Source: Megalopta genalis
Lineage: Eukaryota; Arthropoda; Insecta; Hymenoptera; Halictidae
Length of the DNA: 64,000 bases
NCBI RefSeq assembly: GCF_051020955.1
Contig: NW_027476407.1
Span: forward strand, 184,054-248,053
Direction of reading: 5' to 3'
In this document: positions 22,150 to 35,900 of the stretch, one piece after another
Layout of the letters: each line of letters begins with the position of its first letter
Numbering within the stretch: position 1 is the first letter of the stretch
The notes under the pieces: generated by a model
The model's database searches: none
Seen by the model: only the letters and a program-made list of their open reading frames with translations
What the model was told of the DNA's origin: nothing
Made by a program: the position numbers and the translations under genes

Positions 22150-24721
22150 CAATCGATGCGAAACACATGATTCAGCTGCAAATCAATGCGATGTAGAAGG
22201 TTTAGCTTCAAATCATGCGAAACACATGATGTAGCTTCAAATACTTGCGATATAAGTGATCTAGCTTCAAATACAGGCGAATCGAACGAGTTAGCTTCAA
22301 ATCCATGCGAAACACATGATTCAGCTGCAAATCAATGCGATGTAGATGGTTTGCTTCAAATCCATGCGTTACACAAGATTTAGCTTCAAATCAATGTGAT
22401 GTAGTAGGTTCAGCTTCAAATCCATGCGATATAAGTGATATAGCTTCAAAAGCAGGAGGAACAAACGAGGTAGCTTCAATTCCATGCGAAACAAATGGTT
22501 TAGCTACAAATACTTGTGATATACATTACTTAGCTACAACTGCATGCAAAACAAACGATTTAGCATCAAATCCATACGAAACACATGATTAATCTTCAAA
22601 TCAATGCGATGTAGATGGTTTGCTTCAAATCCATGCGATACACAAGATTTAGCTTGAAATCAATGTGATGTAGTAGGTTCAGCTTCAAATCCATGCGATA
22701 TAAGTGATATAGCTTCAAAAGCAGGAGGAACAAACGAGGTAGCTTCAATTCCATGCGAAACAAATGATTTAGCTTCAAATCAATGCGAAGTAGAAGGCGT
22801 AGCTTCAAATCCATGCGAAACAAATGGTTTAGCTACAAATACTTGTGATATACATTACTTAGCTACAACTGCATGCGAAACTAACGTTTAGCTTCAAATC
22901 CATGCGAAACACATGATTAAGCTGCAAATCATTGCGATGTAGAAGGTTTAGCTTCAAAACAATAAGAGGTAGAAGGTTTATCTTCAAATCAATAGAATGT
23001 AGAAGGTTTAGCTTCAAATCAATGCGAAACACATTATTTAGCTGCAAATCAGTGCGAAGTAGAAGGCTCGGGTTCAAATCAATGCGATTCAAATGGTTCA
23101 TCTTCAAATACTTGTGAAAGACATGATTTACATTCAACTGCATGCGAAACACATGATTTAGCTTCCAATCAATGCGATGTAGAAGTGTTAGCTTCAAATC
23201 CATGCAAAACACGTGATTTAACTTCCAATTAATGCGAAGTAGAAGGCTTAGCTTCAAATCCATGCGAATCAAATGGTTTAGCTTCAAATACTGGTGATAT
23301 ACGTTATTTAGATTTTACTGCATGCGCAACGAACGAGTTAGCTTCAAATCAATGCGAAACGCATGATTTAGCTGCAAATCATTGCGATGTAGTAGGTTTA
23401 GCTTCAAAACAATAAGAGGTAGAAGGTTTAGCTTCAAATCAATAGAATGTAGAAGGTTTAGCTTCAAATCAATGCGATGTTAAGGTTTAGCTTCAAATCC
23501 ATACGAAACACATTTATTTAGCTTCAAATCAATTCGAAGGACAAGGCTTAGATTCAAATCGATGCGAAACAAATGATTTAGCTGGAAATCAATGTGATGT
23601 AGAAGGCTTAGCTTCAAATTCATGGAGACACATGATTTAGCTTCAAATCAATGCGATGTAGAAGGTTTAGCTTCAAATTCACGCGAAATATATGATTTAG
23701 CTTCAAACACTTGGGGTATAAGTGATATAGCATCAAATGCAGACTAATCAAACGAGTTAGCTTCAAAATCCACGCGATACACATGATTTAGCTTCAAATA
23801 CTTGCGATATAAGTGATCTAGCTTCAAATACAGGCGAAACGAACGAGTTAGCTTCAAATCCATGCGAAACAAATGATTCAGCTGCATATCAAGGCGATGC
23901 AGAAGGTTTAGCTTGAAATCCATGCCAAACACATGATTTAGCTTCAAATCCATGGGATGTAGAAGGTTTAGCATCAAATCCATGCGCACATATGATATAG
24001 CTTCAAACACTTGGGGTGTAAGTGGTATAGCTTCAAATGAAGACTAATCAAACGAATTAGATTCAAAATCCACGCGATACACATGATTTAGCTTCAAATA
24101 TTAGCGATATTATTGATGTAGATTCAACTGCAGGCGAAACGAACGAGTTAGCTTCAAATCCATGCGTAACACATGATACAGCAGCAAATCAATGCGATGT
24201 AGAAGGTTCAGCTTCAAATCGATGCGAAACACATGATTCAGCTGCAAATCAATGCGATGTAGAAGGTTTAGCTTCAAATCATGCGAAACACATGATGTAG
24301 CTTCAAATACTTGCGATATAAGTGATCTAGCTTCAAATACAGGCGAATCGAACGAGTTAGCTTCAAATCCATGCGAAACACATGATTCAGCTGCAAATCA
24401 ATGCGATGTAGATGGTTTGCTTCAAATCCATGCGATACACAAGATTTAGCTTCAAATCAATGTGATGTAGTAGGTTCAGCTTCAAATCCATGCGATATAA
24501 GTGATATAGCTTCAAAAGCAGGAGGAACAAACGAGGTAGCTTCAATTCCATGCGAAACAAATGGTTTAGCTACAAATACTTGTGATATACATTACTTAGC
24601 TACAACTGCATGCGAAACAAACGAGTTAGCATCAAATCCATACGAAACACATGATTAAGCTTCAAATCAATGTGATGTAGATGGTTTGCTTCAAATCCAT
24701 GCGATACACAAGATTTAGCTT
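20044..24721 (+). repeat. 4.7-kb block, copy 2 of the ~5,361-bp-spaced repeat
   Basis: Matches 14,681-19,360 over its whole length. This copy is cleaner than copy 1 in its first 600 bp, where copy 1 lies in the indel-rich patch. Later, copy 1 has its own one-base losses near 18,594 (CCATGGATG) and 19,201 (AAATGTTTAGC) that copy 2 lacks. Part of this copy was then itself duplicated 8,663 bp to the right. No gene is present. Confidence 0.9.
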
Positions 24722-27700
24722 GAAATCAATGTGATGTAGTAGGTTCAGCTTCAAATCCATGCGATATAAGTGATATAGCTTCAAAAGCAGGAGGAACCAA
24801 CGAGGTAGCTTCAATTCCATGCGAAACAAATGATTTAGCTTCAAATCAATGCGATGTAGAAGGTTTAGCTTCAAATCCACGCGAAACATATGATTTAGCT
24901 TCAAACACTTGGGGTATAAGTGATATAGCTTCAAATGCAGACTAATCAAACGAGTTAGATTCAAAATCCACGCGATACACATGATTTAGCTTCAAATACT
25001 TGCGATATAAGTGATGTAGAATCAACTGCAGGCGAAACGGACGAGTTAGCTTCAAATCCATTCAAAACTCATGATTTAGCAGCAAATCAATACGATGTAG
25101 TAGGCTCAGCTTCAAATCCATGCGATATAAGTGATATAGCTTCCAAAGCAGGAGGAACAAACGAGGTAGCTTCAATTCCATGCGAAACAAATGATTTAGC
25201 TTCAAATCAATGCGTAGTAGAAGGCGTAGCTTCAAATCCATGTGAAACAAATGGTTTATCTTCAAATCAATGCGAAGTAAAAGGTTTAGCTTCAAATCCG
25301 TGCGATACACAAGATTTAGCTTCAAATCAATGCGATGTAGTATGTTCAGCTTCAAATCAACGCGGCATATATGATTTAGCTTCAAATACTTGCGATATAA
25401 GTGATATAGCTTCAAATGGAGGCGAAACGAACGAGTTAGCTTCAAATCCATGCGAAACACATGATTTAGCTGCAAATCAATGCGATGTAGAAGGTATAGC
25501 TTCAAATCCATGCGATACACATGATTTAGCTTCAAATACTAGCGATATAAGTAATGTAGATTCAACTGCAGGCGAAACGAACGAGTTAGCTTCAAATCCA
25601 TGCGAATCAAATGGTTTAGCTTCAAATGCTTGTGATATACGTTATTTAGATTCAACTGCATGCGCAACGAACGAGTTAGCTTCAAATCCATGCGAAACAC
25701 ATCATTTAGCTGCAAATCAATGCGATGAAGAAGGTTTAGCTTCAAATCCATGCGAAACAAATGATATAGCTTCAAACACTTGGGGTGTAAGTGATATAGT
25801 TTCAAATGAAGACTAATCAAACGAGTTAGCTTCAAAATCCACGCGATACACATGATTTAGCTTCAAATATTAGCGATATAAGTAATGTAGATTCAACTGC
25901 AGGCGAAACGAACGAGTTAGCTTCAAATCCATGCGAAACACATGATTTAGCTGCAAATCATTGCGATGTAGAAGGTTTAGCTTCAAAACAATAAGAGGTA
26001 GAAGGTTTAGCTTCAAATCAATAGAATGTAGAAGGTTTAGCTTCAAATCAAGGCGATGTTAAGGTTTAGCTTCAAATCCATACGAAACACATGATTTAGC
26101 TTCAAATCAATTCGAAGGACAAGGATTAGATTCAAATCCATGCGAAACAAATGATTTAGCTTCAAATCAATGCGATGTAGTAGGTTTAGCATCAAATCCA
26201 TGCGATACACAAGATTTAGCTTCAAATCAATGCGATGTAGTAGGTTCAGCTTCAAATCCATGCGGCACATATGATTTATCTTCAAATACTTGCGATATAA
26301 GTGACATAGTTTCAAATGGAGGCGAAACGAACGAGTTAGCTTCAAATCCATGCGAGACACATGACTTAGCTTCAAATCAATGCGATGTAGAAGGTTTAGC
26401 TTCAAATCCACGCGAAACATATGATTTAGATTAAAACACTTGGGGTATAAGTGATATAGCTTCAAATGCAGACTAATCAAACGAGTTAGATTCAAAATCC
26501 ACGCGATACACATGATTTAGCTTCAAATATTAGCGATATTATTGATGTAGATTCAACTGCAGGCGAAACGAACGAGTTAGCTTCAAATCCATGCGTAACA
26601 CATGATACAGCAGCAAATCAATGCGATGTAGAAGGTTCAGCTTCAAATCGATGCGAAACACATGATTCAGCTGCAAATCAATGCGATGCAGGAGGTTTAG
26701 CTTGAAATCCATGCCGAACACATGATTTAGCTTCAAATCCATGGGATGTAGAAGGTTTAGCTTCAAATCCATGCGAATCAAATGGTTTAGCTTCAAATAC
26801 TTGCGATATAAGTGATGTAGAATCAACTGCAGGCGAAACGAACGAGTTAGCTTCAAATCCATTCAAAACTCATGATTTAGCAGCAAATCAATGCGATGTA
26901 GTAGGCTCAGCTTCAAATCCATGCGATATAAGTGATATAGCTTCCAAAGCAGGAGGAAAAACGAGGTAGCTTCAATTCCATGCGAAACAAATGATTTAGC
27001 TTCAAATCAATGCGTAGTAGAAGGCGTAGCTTCGAATCCATGTGAAACAAATGGTTTATCTTCAAATCAATGCGAAGTAGAAGGTTTTGCTTCAAATCCG
27101 TGCGATACACAAGATTTAGCTTCAAATCAATGCGATGTAGTAGGTTCAGCTTCAAATCCATGCGGCACATATGATTTAGCTTCAAATACTTGCGATATAA
27201 GTGATATAGTTTCAAATGGAGGCGAAACGAACGAGTTAGCTTCAAATCCATGCGAAACACATGATTTAGCTGCAAATCAATGCGATGTAGAAGGTTTAGC
27301 TTCAAATCCATACGATACACATGATTTAGCTTCAAATACTAGCGATATAAGTAATGTAGATTCAACTGCAGGCGAAACGAACGAGTTAGCTTCAAATCCA
27401 TGCGAATCAAATGGTTTAGCTTCAAATGCTTGTGATATACGTTATTTAGATTCAACTGCATGCGCAACGAACGAGTTAGCTTCAAATCCATGCGAAACAC
27501 ATGATTTAGCTGCAAATCAATGCGATGAAGAAGGTTTAGCTTCAAATCCATGCGAAACAAATGATATAGCTTCAAATACTTGCGATATAAGTGACATAGT
27601 TTCAAATGGAGGCGAAACGAACGAGTTAGCTTCAAATCCATGAGAGACACATGACTTAGCTTCAAATCAATGCGATGTAGAAGGTTTAGCTTCAAATCCA

Positions 27701-28943
27701 TGCGAAACACATGATTCAGCTGCAAATCAATGCGATGTAGAAGGTTTAGCTTCAAATCATGCAAAACACATGATTTAGCTTCAAATACTTGCGAAACACC
27801 TGATTTAGCTTCAAATACTTGCGATATAAGTGATCTAGCTTCAAATACAGGCGAATCGAACGAGTTAGCTTCAAATCCATGCGAAACACATGATTCAGCT
27901 GCAAATCAATGCGATGTAGAAGGTTCAGCTTCAAATCCATGCGTAACAAATGATTCAGCTGCAAATCAATGCGATGTAGAAGGTTTAGCTTCAAATCCAT
28001 GCGAAACAAATGATATAGCTTCAAACACTTGGGGTGTAAGTGATATAGCTTCAAATGAAGACTAATCAAAGGAGTTAGCTTCAAAATCCTCGCGATACAC
28101 ATGATTTAGCTTCAAATACTAGCGATATAAGGAATGTAGATTCAACTGCAGGCGAAACGAACGAGTTAGCTTCAAATCCATGCGAAACACATGATCTAGC
28201 TGCAAATCATTGAGATGTAGAAGGTTTTGCTTCAAAACAATAAGAGGTAGAAGGTTTAGCTTCAAATCAATAGAATGTAGAAGGTTTAGCTTCCAATCAA
28301 TGCGATGTTAAGGTTTAGCTTCAAATCCATACGAAACACATGATTTAGCTTCAAATCAATTCGAAGGACAAGGCTTAGATTCAAATCCATGCGAAACAAA
28401 TGATTTAGCTTCAAATCAATGCGATGTAGAAGGTTTAGCTTCAAATCCATGCGATACACAAGATTTAGCTTCAAATCAAAACGATGTAGTAGGTTCAGCT
28501 TCAAATCCATGCGGCACATATGATTTAGCTTCAAATACTTGCGATATAAGTGACATAGTTTCAAATGGAGGCGAAACGAACGAGTTAGCTTCAAATCCAT
28601 GCGAGACACATGACTTATCTTCAAATCAATGCGATGTAGAAGGTTTAGCTTCAAATCCACGCGAAACATATGATTTAGCTTCAAACACTTGGGGTATAAG
28701 TGATATAGCTTCAAATGCAGACTAATCAAACGAGTTAGAATCAAAATCCACGCGATACACATGATTTAGCTTGAAATACTTGCGATATAAGTGATGTAGA
28801 ATCAACTGCAGGCGAAACGAACGAGTTAGCTTCAAATCCATTCAAAACTCATGATTTAGAAGCAAATCAATGTGATGTAGAAGGTTTAGTTTCAAATCCA
28901 TGCGATACACAAGATTTAGCTTCAAATCAATGCGATGTAGTAG
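21248..28943 (+). repeat. 7.7-kb segment, copy 1 of the 8,663-bp-spaced duplication
   Basis: This 7.7-kb block matches 29,911-37,606 at a constant offset of 8,663 bp over nearly the whole length. It begins at the monomer carrying GATACACAAGATGTAGC and ends where this copy reads GTAGTAGGCTC and the other GTAGTATGTTC. It contains the right part of the 5.36-kb-spaced block and a complete archetype of the ~3.6-kb HOR (24,252-28,080). A few homopolymer differences at 21.68-22.15 kb are private to this copy. No gene is present. Confidence 0.92.
24252..28080 (+). repeat. Archetype of the ~3.6-3.8-kb HOR (western lineage)
   Basis: Module order: CAAATCATGCG 29-mer, TTGCTTC 29-mer, CAGGAGGAACAAACG monomers, gamma cassette, CATTCAAAACTCATG monomer, CGCGGCATATATG monomer, gamma, CAATAAGAGG/CAATAGAATG pair, alpha, gamma, then GCAAAACACATG with ACTTGCGAAACACC, and a final gamma. 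The same order is found at 32,915-36,743 and, in altered form, at 52.7-64 kb. Western copies carry GATACACATG and GCTTCAAATGCTTG where the eastern lineage has GATAGACATG and GCGTCAAATGCTTG. No gene is present. Confidence 0.82.
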
Positions 28944-29933
28944 GCTCAGCTTCAAATCCATGCGGCACTTATGATTTAGCTTCAAATACTTGCGATATAA
29001 GTGATATAGTTTCAAATGGTGTCGAAACGAACGAGTTAGTTTCAAATCCATGCGATGTAGAAAGTTTAGCTTCAAATCCATGCGAAACAAATGGTTTAGC
29101 TACAAATACTTGTGATATAAGTGATCTAGCTTCAAATACAGGCGAATCGAACGAGTTAGCTTAAAATCCATGCGAAACACATCATTCAGCTGCAAATCAA
29201 TGCGATGTTGAAGGTTTAGCTTCATATCCATGCGATACACTAGATTTAGCTTCAAATCAATGCGATGTAGAAGGTTCTGCTTCAAATCCATACGACACAT
29301 ATGATTTAGTTTCAAATACTTGCGATATAAGTGATATAGCTTCAAAATCTGGAGGAACAAACGAGGTAGCTTCAATTCCATGCGAAACAAATGATTTAGC
29401 ATCAAATCCATGCGAAGTAGAAGATTTAGGTTCAAATACATGCGACAAAAATGAATTAGCTTCAAATGCTTGCGATATAAATGATGTAGCTTCGAATGCA
29501 GGCGAAACAAATGAGTTAGCTTCAAATCCGTGCGAAACACATGAGTTAGTTTCAAATTCATGAGAAACACATGGTTTAGCGTAATATTCATGCGAAACAC
29601 ATGGTTTATCTTAATATTCATTTCAAACAAATGGATCAGTTTCAAATAATAGTGATATACATTATTTAGCTTCAAGAGCATGCGAAACAAACTCGTTAGC
29701 ATCAAATCTAAAGGAAACACATATTTAATTTCAAATCAATGCGAAGTAGGAGGCTTAGCTCCAAATCAATGCGAAACAAATGGTTTATCTTCAAATACTT
29801 GTGATATACATGATTAATCTTCAACTGCATGCGAAACAAACGAGTTAGCTACAAATCCAAGCGAAACACATGATTAAGCTTCAAATCAATGCGATGTAGA
29901 TAGTTTTCTTCAAATCCATGCGATACACAAGAT
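28944..29933 (+). repeat. ~1-kb divergent segment, copy 1 (partner 41,207-42,196)
   Basis: Contains unusual monomers such as GTCGAAACGAACG, GGTTTAGCGTAATATTC, CATTTCAAACAAATGG and CAAATAATAGTG, related to the older subfamily at 8.1-9.3 kb. It matches 41,207-42,196 at an offset of 12,263 bp, equal to 8,663 plus 3,600. That arithmetic shows how the 3,600-bp tandem duplication separated it from its original left neighbour. No gene is present. Confidence 0.9.
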
Positions 29934-32900
29934 GTAGCTTCAAATCAATGCGATGTAGTAGGTTCAGCTTCAAATCAATGCGGCATATATGATTTAGCTT
30001 CAAATGCTTGCGATATAAGTGATATAGTTTCAAATGGAGGCGAAACGAACGAGTTAGCTTCAAATCCATGCAAAACACATGATTTAGCTTCAAATCAATG
30101 CGATGTAGAAGGTTTAGCTTCAAATCCATGCGAAACACATGATTCAGCTGCAAATCAATGCGATGTAGAAGGTTTAGCTTCAAATCCATGCGAAACACAT
30201 TATTTAGCTGCAAATCAGTGGGAAGTAGAAGGCTCGGTTTCAAATCAATTCGATTCAAATGGTTCATCTTCAAATACTTGTGAAAGACATGATTTAGATT
30301 CAACTGCATGCGAAACACATGATTTAGCTTCAAATCAATGCGATGTAGAAGGTTTAGCTGCAAATCCATGCAAAACACGTGATTTAACTTCCAATTAATG
30401 CGAAGTAGAAGGCTGAGCTTCAAATCCATGCGAATCAAATGGTTTAGCTTCAAATACTTGTGATATACGTTATTTAGATTGAACTGCATGCGCAACGAAC
30501 GAGTTAGCTTCAAATCCATGCGAAACACATGATTTAGCTGCAAATCAATGCGATGAAGAAGGTTTAGCTTCAAATCCATGCGAAACAAATGATATAGCTT
30601 CAAACACTTGGGGTGTAAGTGGTATAGCTTCAAATGAAGACTAATCAAACGAATTAGCTTCAAAATCCACGCCATACACATGATTTAGCTTCAAATATTA
30701 GCGATATTATTGATGTAGATTCAACTGCAGGCGAAACGAACGAGTTAGCTTCAAATCCATGCGAAACACATGATACAGCAGCAAATCAATGCGATGTAGA
30801 AGGTTCAGCTTCAAATCGATGCGAAACACATGATTCAGCTGCAAATCAATGCGATGTAGAAGGTTTAGCTTCAAATCATGCGAAACACATGATGTAGCTT
30901 CAAATACTTGCGATATAAGTGATCTAGCTTCAAATACAGGCGAATCGAACGAGTTAGCTTCAAATCCATGCGAAACACATGATTCAGCTGCAAATCAATG
31001 CGATGTAGATGGTTTGCTTCAAATCCATGCGTTACACAAGATTTAGCTTCAAATCAATGTGATGTAGTAGGTTCAGCTTCAAATCCATGCGATATAAGTG
31101 ATATAGCTTCAAAAGCAGGAGGAACAAACGAGGTAGCTTCAATTCCATGCGAAACAAATGGTTTAGCTACAAATACTTGTGATATACATTACTTAGCTAC
31201 AACTGCATGCAAAACAAACGATTTAGCATCAAATCCATACGAAACACATGATTAATCTTCAAATCAATGCGATGTAGATGGTTTGCTTCAAATCCATGCG
31301 ATACACAAGATTTAGCTTGAAATCAATGTGATGTAGTAGGTTCAGCTTCAAATCCATGCGATATAAGTGATATAGCTTCAAAAGCAGGAGGAACAAACGA
31401 GGTAGCTTCAATTCCATGCGAAACAAATGATTTAGCTTCAAATCAATGCGAAGTAGAAGGCGTAGCTTCAAATCCATGCGAAACAAATGGTTTAGCTACA
31501 AATACTTGTGATATACATTACTTAGCTACAACTGCATGCGAAACTAACGTTTAGCTTCAAATCCATGCGAAACACATGATTAAGCTGCAAATCATTGCGA
31601 TGTAGAAGGTTTAGCTTCAAAACAATAAGAGGTAGAAGGTTTATCTTCAAATCAATAGAATGTAGAAGGTTTAGCTTCAAATCAATGCGAAACACATTAT
31701 TTAGCTGCAAATCAGTGCGAAGTAGAAGGCTCGGGTTCAAATCAATGCGATTCAAATGGTTCATCTTCAAATACTTGTGAAAGACATGATTTACATTCAA
31801 CTGCATGCGAAACACATGATTTAGCTTCCAATCAATGCGATGTAGAAGTGTTAGCTTCAAATCCATGCAAAACACGTGATTTAACTTCCAATTAATGCGA
31901 AGTAGAAGGCTTAGCTTCAAATCCATGCGAATCAAATGGTTTAGCTTCAAATACTGGTGATATACGTTATTTAGATTTTACTGCATGCGCAACGAACGAG
32001 TTAGCTTCAAATCAATGCGAAACGCATGATTTAGCTGCAAATCATTGCGATGTAGTAGGTTTAGCTTCAAAACAATAAGAGGTAGAAGGTTTAGCTTCAA
32101 ATCAATAGAATGTAGAAGGTTTAGCTTCAAATCAATGCGATGTTAAGGTTTAGCTTCAAATCCATACGAAACACATTTATTTAGCTTCAAATCAATTCGA
32201 AGGACAAGGCTTAGATTCAAATCGATGCGAAACAAATGATTTAGCTGGAAATCAATGTGATGTAGAAGGCTTAGCTTCAAATTCATGGAGACACATGATT
32301 TAGCTTCAAATCAATGCGATGTAGAAGGTTTAGCTTCAAATTCACGCGAAATATATGATTTAGCTTCAAACACTTGGGGTATAAGTGATATAGCATCAAA
32401 TGCAGACTAATCAAACGAGTTAGCTTCAAAATCCACGCGATACACATGATTTAGCTTCAAATACTTGCGATATAAGTGATCTAGCTTCAAATACAGGCGA
32501 AACGAACGAGTTAGCTTCAAATCCATGCGAAACAAATGATTCAGCTGCATATCAAGGCGATGCAGAAGGTTTAGCTTGAAATCCATGCCAAACACATGAT
32601 TTAGCTTCAAATCCATGGGATGTAGAAGGTTTAGCATCAAATCCATGCGCACATATGATATAGCTTCAAACACTTGGGGTGTAAGTGGTATAGCTTCAAA
32701 TGAAGACTAATCAAACGAATTAGATTCAAAATCCACGCGATACACATGATTTAGCTTCAAATATTAGCGATATTATTGATGTAGATTCAACTGCAGGCGA
32801 AACGAACGAGTTAGCTTCAAATCCATGCGTAACACATGATACAGCAGCAAATCAATGCGATGTAGAAGGTTCAGCTTCAAATCGATGCGAAACACATGAT

Positions 32901-35900
32901 TCAGCTGCAAATCAATGCGATGTAGAAGGTTTAGCTTCAAATCATGCGAAACACATGATGTAGCTTCAAATACTTGCGATATAAGTGATCTAGCTTCAAA
33001 TACAGGCGAATCGAACGAGTTAGCTTCAAATCCATGCGAAACACATGATTCAGCTGCAAATCAATGCGATGTAGATGGTTTGCTTCAAATCCATGCGATA
33101 CACAAGATTTAGCTTCAAATCAATGTGATGTAGTAGGTTCAGCTTCAAATCCATGCGATATAAGTGATATAGCTTCAAAAGCAGGAGGAACAAACGAGGT
33201 AGCTTCAATTCCATGCGAAACAAATGGTTTAGCTACAAATACTTGTGATATACATTACTTAGCTACAACTGCATGCGAAACAAACGAGTTAGCATCAAAT
33301 CCATACGAAACACATGATTAAGCTTCAAATCAATGTGATGTAGATGGTTTGCTTCAAATCCATGCGATACACAAGATTTAGCTTGAAATCAATGTGATGT
33401 AGTAGGTTCAGCTTCAAATCCATGCGATATAAGTGATATAGCTTCAAAAGCAGGAGGAACCAACGAGGTAGCTTCAATTCCATGCGAAACAAATGATTTA
33501 GCTTCAAATCAATGCGATGTAGAAGGTTTAGCTTCAAATCCACGCGAAACATATGATTTAGCTTCAAACACTTGGGGTATAAGTGATATAGCTTCAAATG
33601 CAGACTAATCAAACGAGTTAGATTCAAAATCCACGCGATACACATGATTTAGCTTCAAATACTTGCGATATAAGTGATGTAGAATCAACTGCAGGCGAAA
33701 CGGACGAGTTAGCTTCAAATCCATTCAAAACTCATGATTTAGCAGCAAATCAATACGATGTAGTAGGCTCAGCTTCAAATCCATGCGATATAAGTGATAT
33801 AGCTTCCAAAGCAGGAGGAACAAACGAGGTAGCTTCAATTCCATGCGAAACAAATGATTTAGCTTCAAATCAATGCGTAGTAGAAGGCGTAGCTTCAAAT
33901 CCATGTGAAACAAATGGTTTATCTTCAAATCAATGCGAAGTAAAAGGTTTAGCTTCAAATCCGTGCGATACACAAGATTTAGCTTCAAATCAATGCGATG
34001 TAGTATGTTCAGCTTCAAATCAACGCGGCATATATGATTTAGCTTCAAATACTTGCGATATAAGTGATATAGCTTCAAATGGAGGCGAAACGAACGAGTT
34101 AGCTTCAAATCCATGCGAAACACATGATTTAGCTGCAAATCAATGCGATGTAGAAGGTATAGCTTCAAATCCATGCGATACACATGATTTAGCTTCAAAT
34201 ACTAGCGATATAAGTAATGTAGATTCAACTGCAGGCGAAACGAACGAGTTAGCTTCAAATCCATGCGAATCAAATGGTTTAGCTTCAAATGCTTGTGATA
34301 TACGTTATTTAGATTCAACTGCATGCGCAACGAACGAGTTAGCTTCAAATCCATGCGAAACACATCATTTAGCTGCAAATCAATGCGATGAAGAAGGTTT
34401 AGCTTCAAATCCATGCGAAACAAATGATATAGCTTCAAACACTTGGGGTGTAAGTGATATAGTTTCAAATGAAGACTAATCAAACGAGTTAGCTTCAAAA
34501 TCCACGCGATACACATGATTTAGCTTCAAATATTAGCGATATAAGTAATGTAGATTCAACTGCAGGCGAAACGAACGAGTTAGCTTCAAATCCATGCGAA
34601 ACACATGATTTAGCTGCAAATCATTGCGATGTAGAAGGTTTAGCTTCAAAACAATAAGAGGTAGAAGGTTTAGCTTCAAATCAATAGAATGTAGAAGGTT
34701 TAGCTTCAAATCAAGGCGATGTTAAGGTTTAGCTTCAAATCCATACGAAACACATGATTTAGCTTCAAATCAATTCGAAGGACAAGGATTAGATTCAAAT
34801 CCATGCGAAACAAATGATTTAGCTTCAAATCAATGCGATGAAGTAGGTTTAGCATCAAATCCATGCGATACACAAGATTTAGCTTCAAATCAATGCGATG
34901 TAGTAGGTTCAGCTTCAAATCCATGCGGCACATATGATTTATCTTCAAATACTTGCGATATAAGTGACATAGTTTCAAATGGAGGCGAAACGAACGAGTT
35001 AGCTTCAAATCCATGCGAGACACATGACTTAGCTTCAAATCAATGCGATGTAGAAGGTTTAGCTTCAAATCCACGCGAAGCATATGATTTAGATTAAAAC
35101 ACTTGGGGTATAAGTGATATAGCTTCAAATGCAGACTAATCAAACGAGTTAGATTCAAAATCCACGCGATACACATGATTTAGCTTCAAATATTAGCGAT
35201 ATTATTGATGTAGATTCAACTGCAGGCGAAACGAACGAGTTAGCTTCAAATCCATGCGTAACACATGATACAGCAGCAAATCAATGCGATGTAGAAGGTT
35301 CAGCTTCAAATCGATGCGAAACACATGATTCAGCTGCAAATCAATGCGATGCAGGAGGTTTAGCTTGAAATCCATGCCGAACACATGATTTAGCTTCAAA
35401 TCCATGGGATGTAGAAGGTTTAGCTTCAAATCCATGCGAATCAAATGGTTTAGCTTCAAATACTTGCGATATAAGTGATGTAGAATCAACTGCAGGCGAA
35501 ACGAACGAGTTAGCTTCAAATCCATTCAAAACTCATGATTTAGCAGCAAATCAATGCGATGTAGTAGGCTCAGCTTCAAATCCATGCGATATAAGTGATA
35601 TAGCTTCCAAAGCAGGAGGAAAAACGAGGTAGCTTCAATTCCATGCGAAACAAATGATTTAGCTTCAAATCAATGCGTAGTAGAAGGCGTAGCTTCGAAT
35701 CCATGTGAAACAAATGGTTTATCTTCAAATCAATGCGAAGTAGAAGGTTTTGCTTCAAATCCGTGCGATACACAAGATTTAGCTTCAAATCAATGCGATG
35801 TAGTAGGTTCAGCTTCAAATCCATGCGGCACATATGATTTAGCTTCAAATACTTGCGATATAAGTGATATAGTTTCAAATGGAGGCGAAACGAACGAGTT

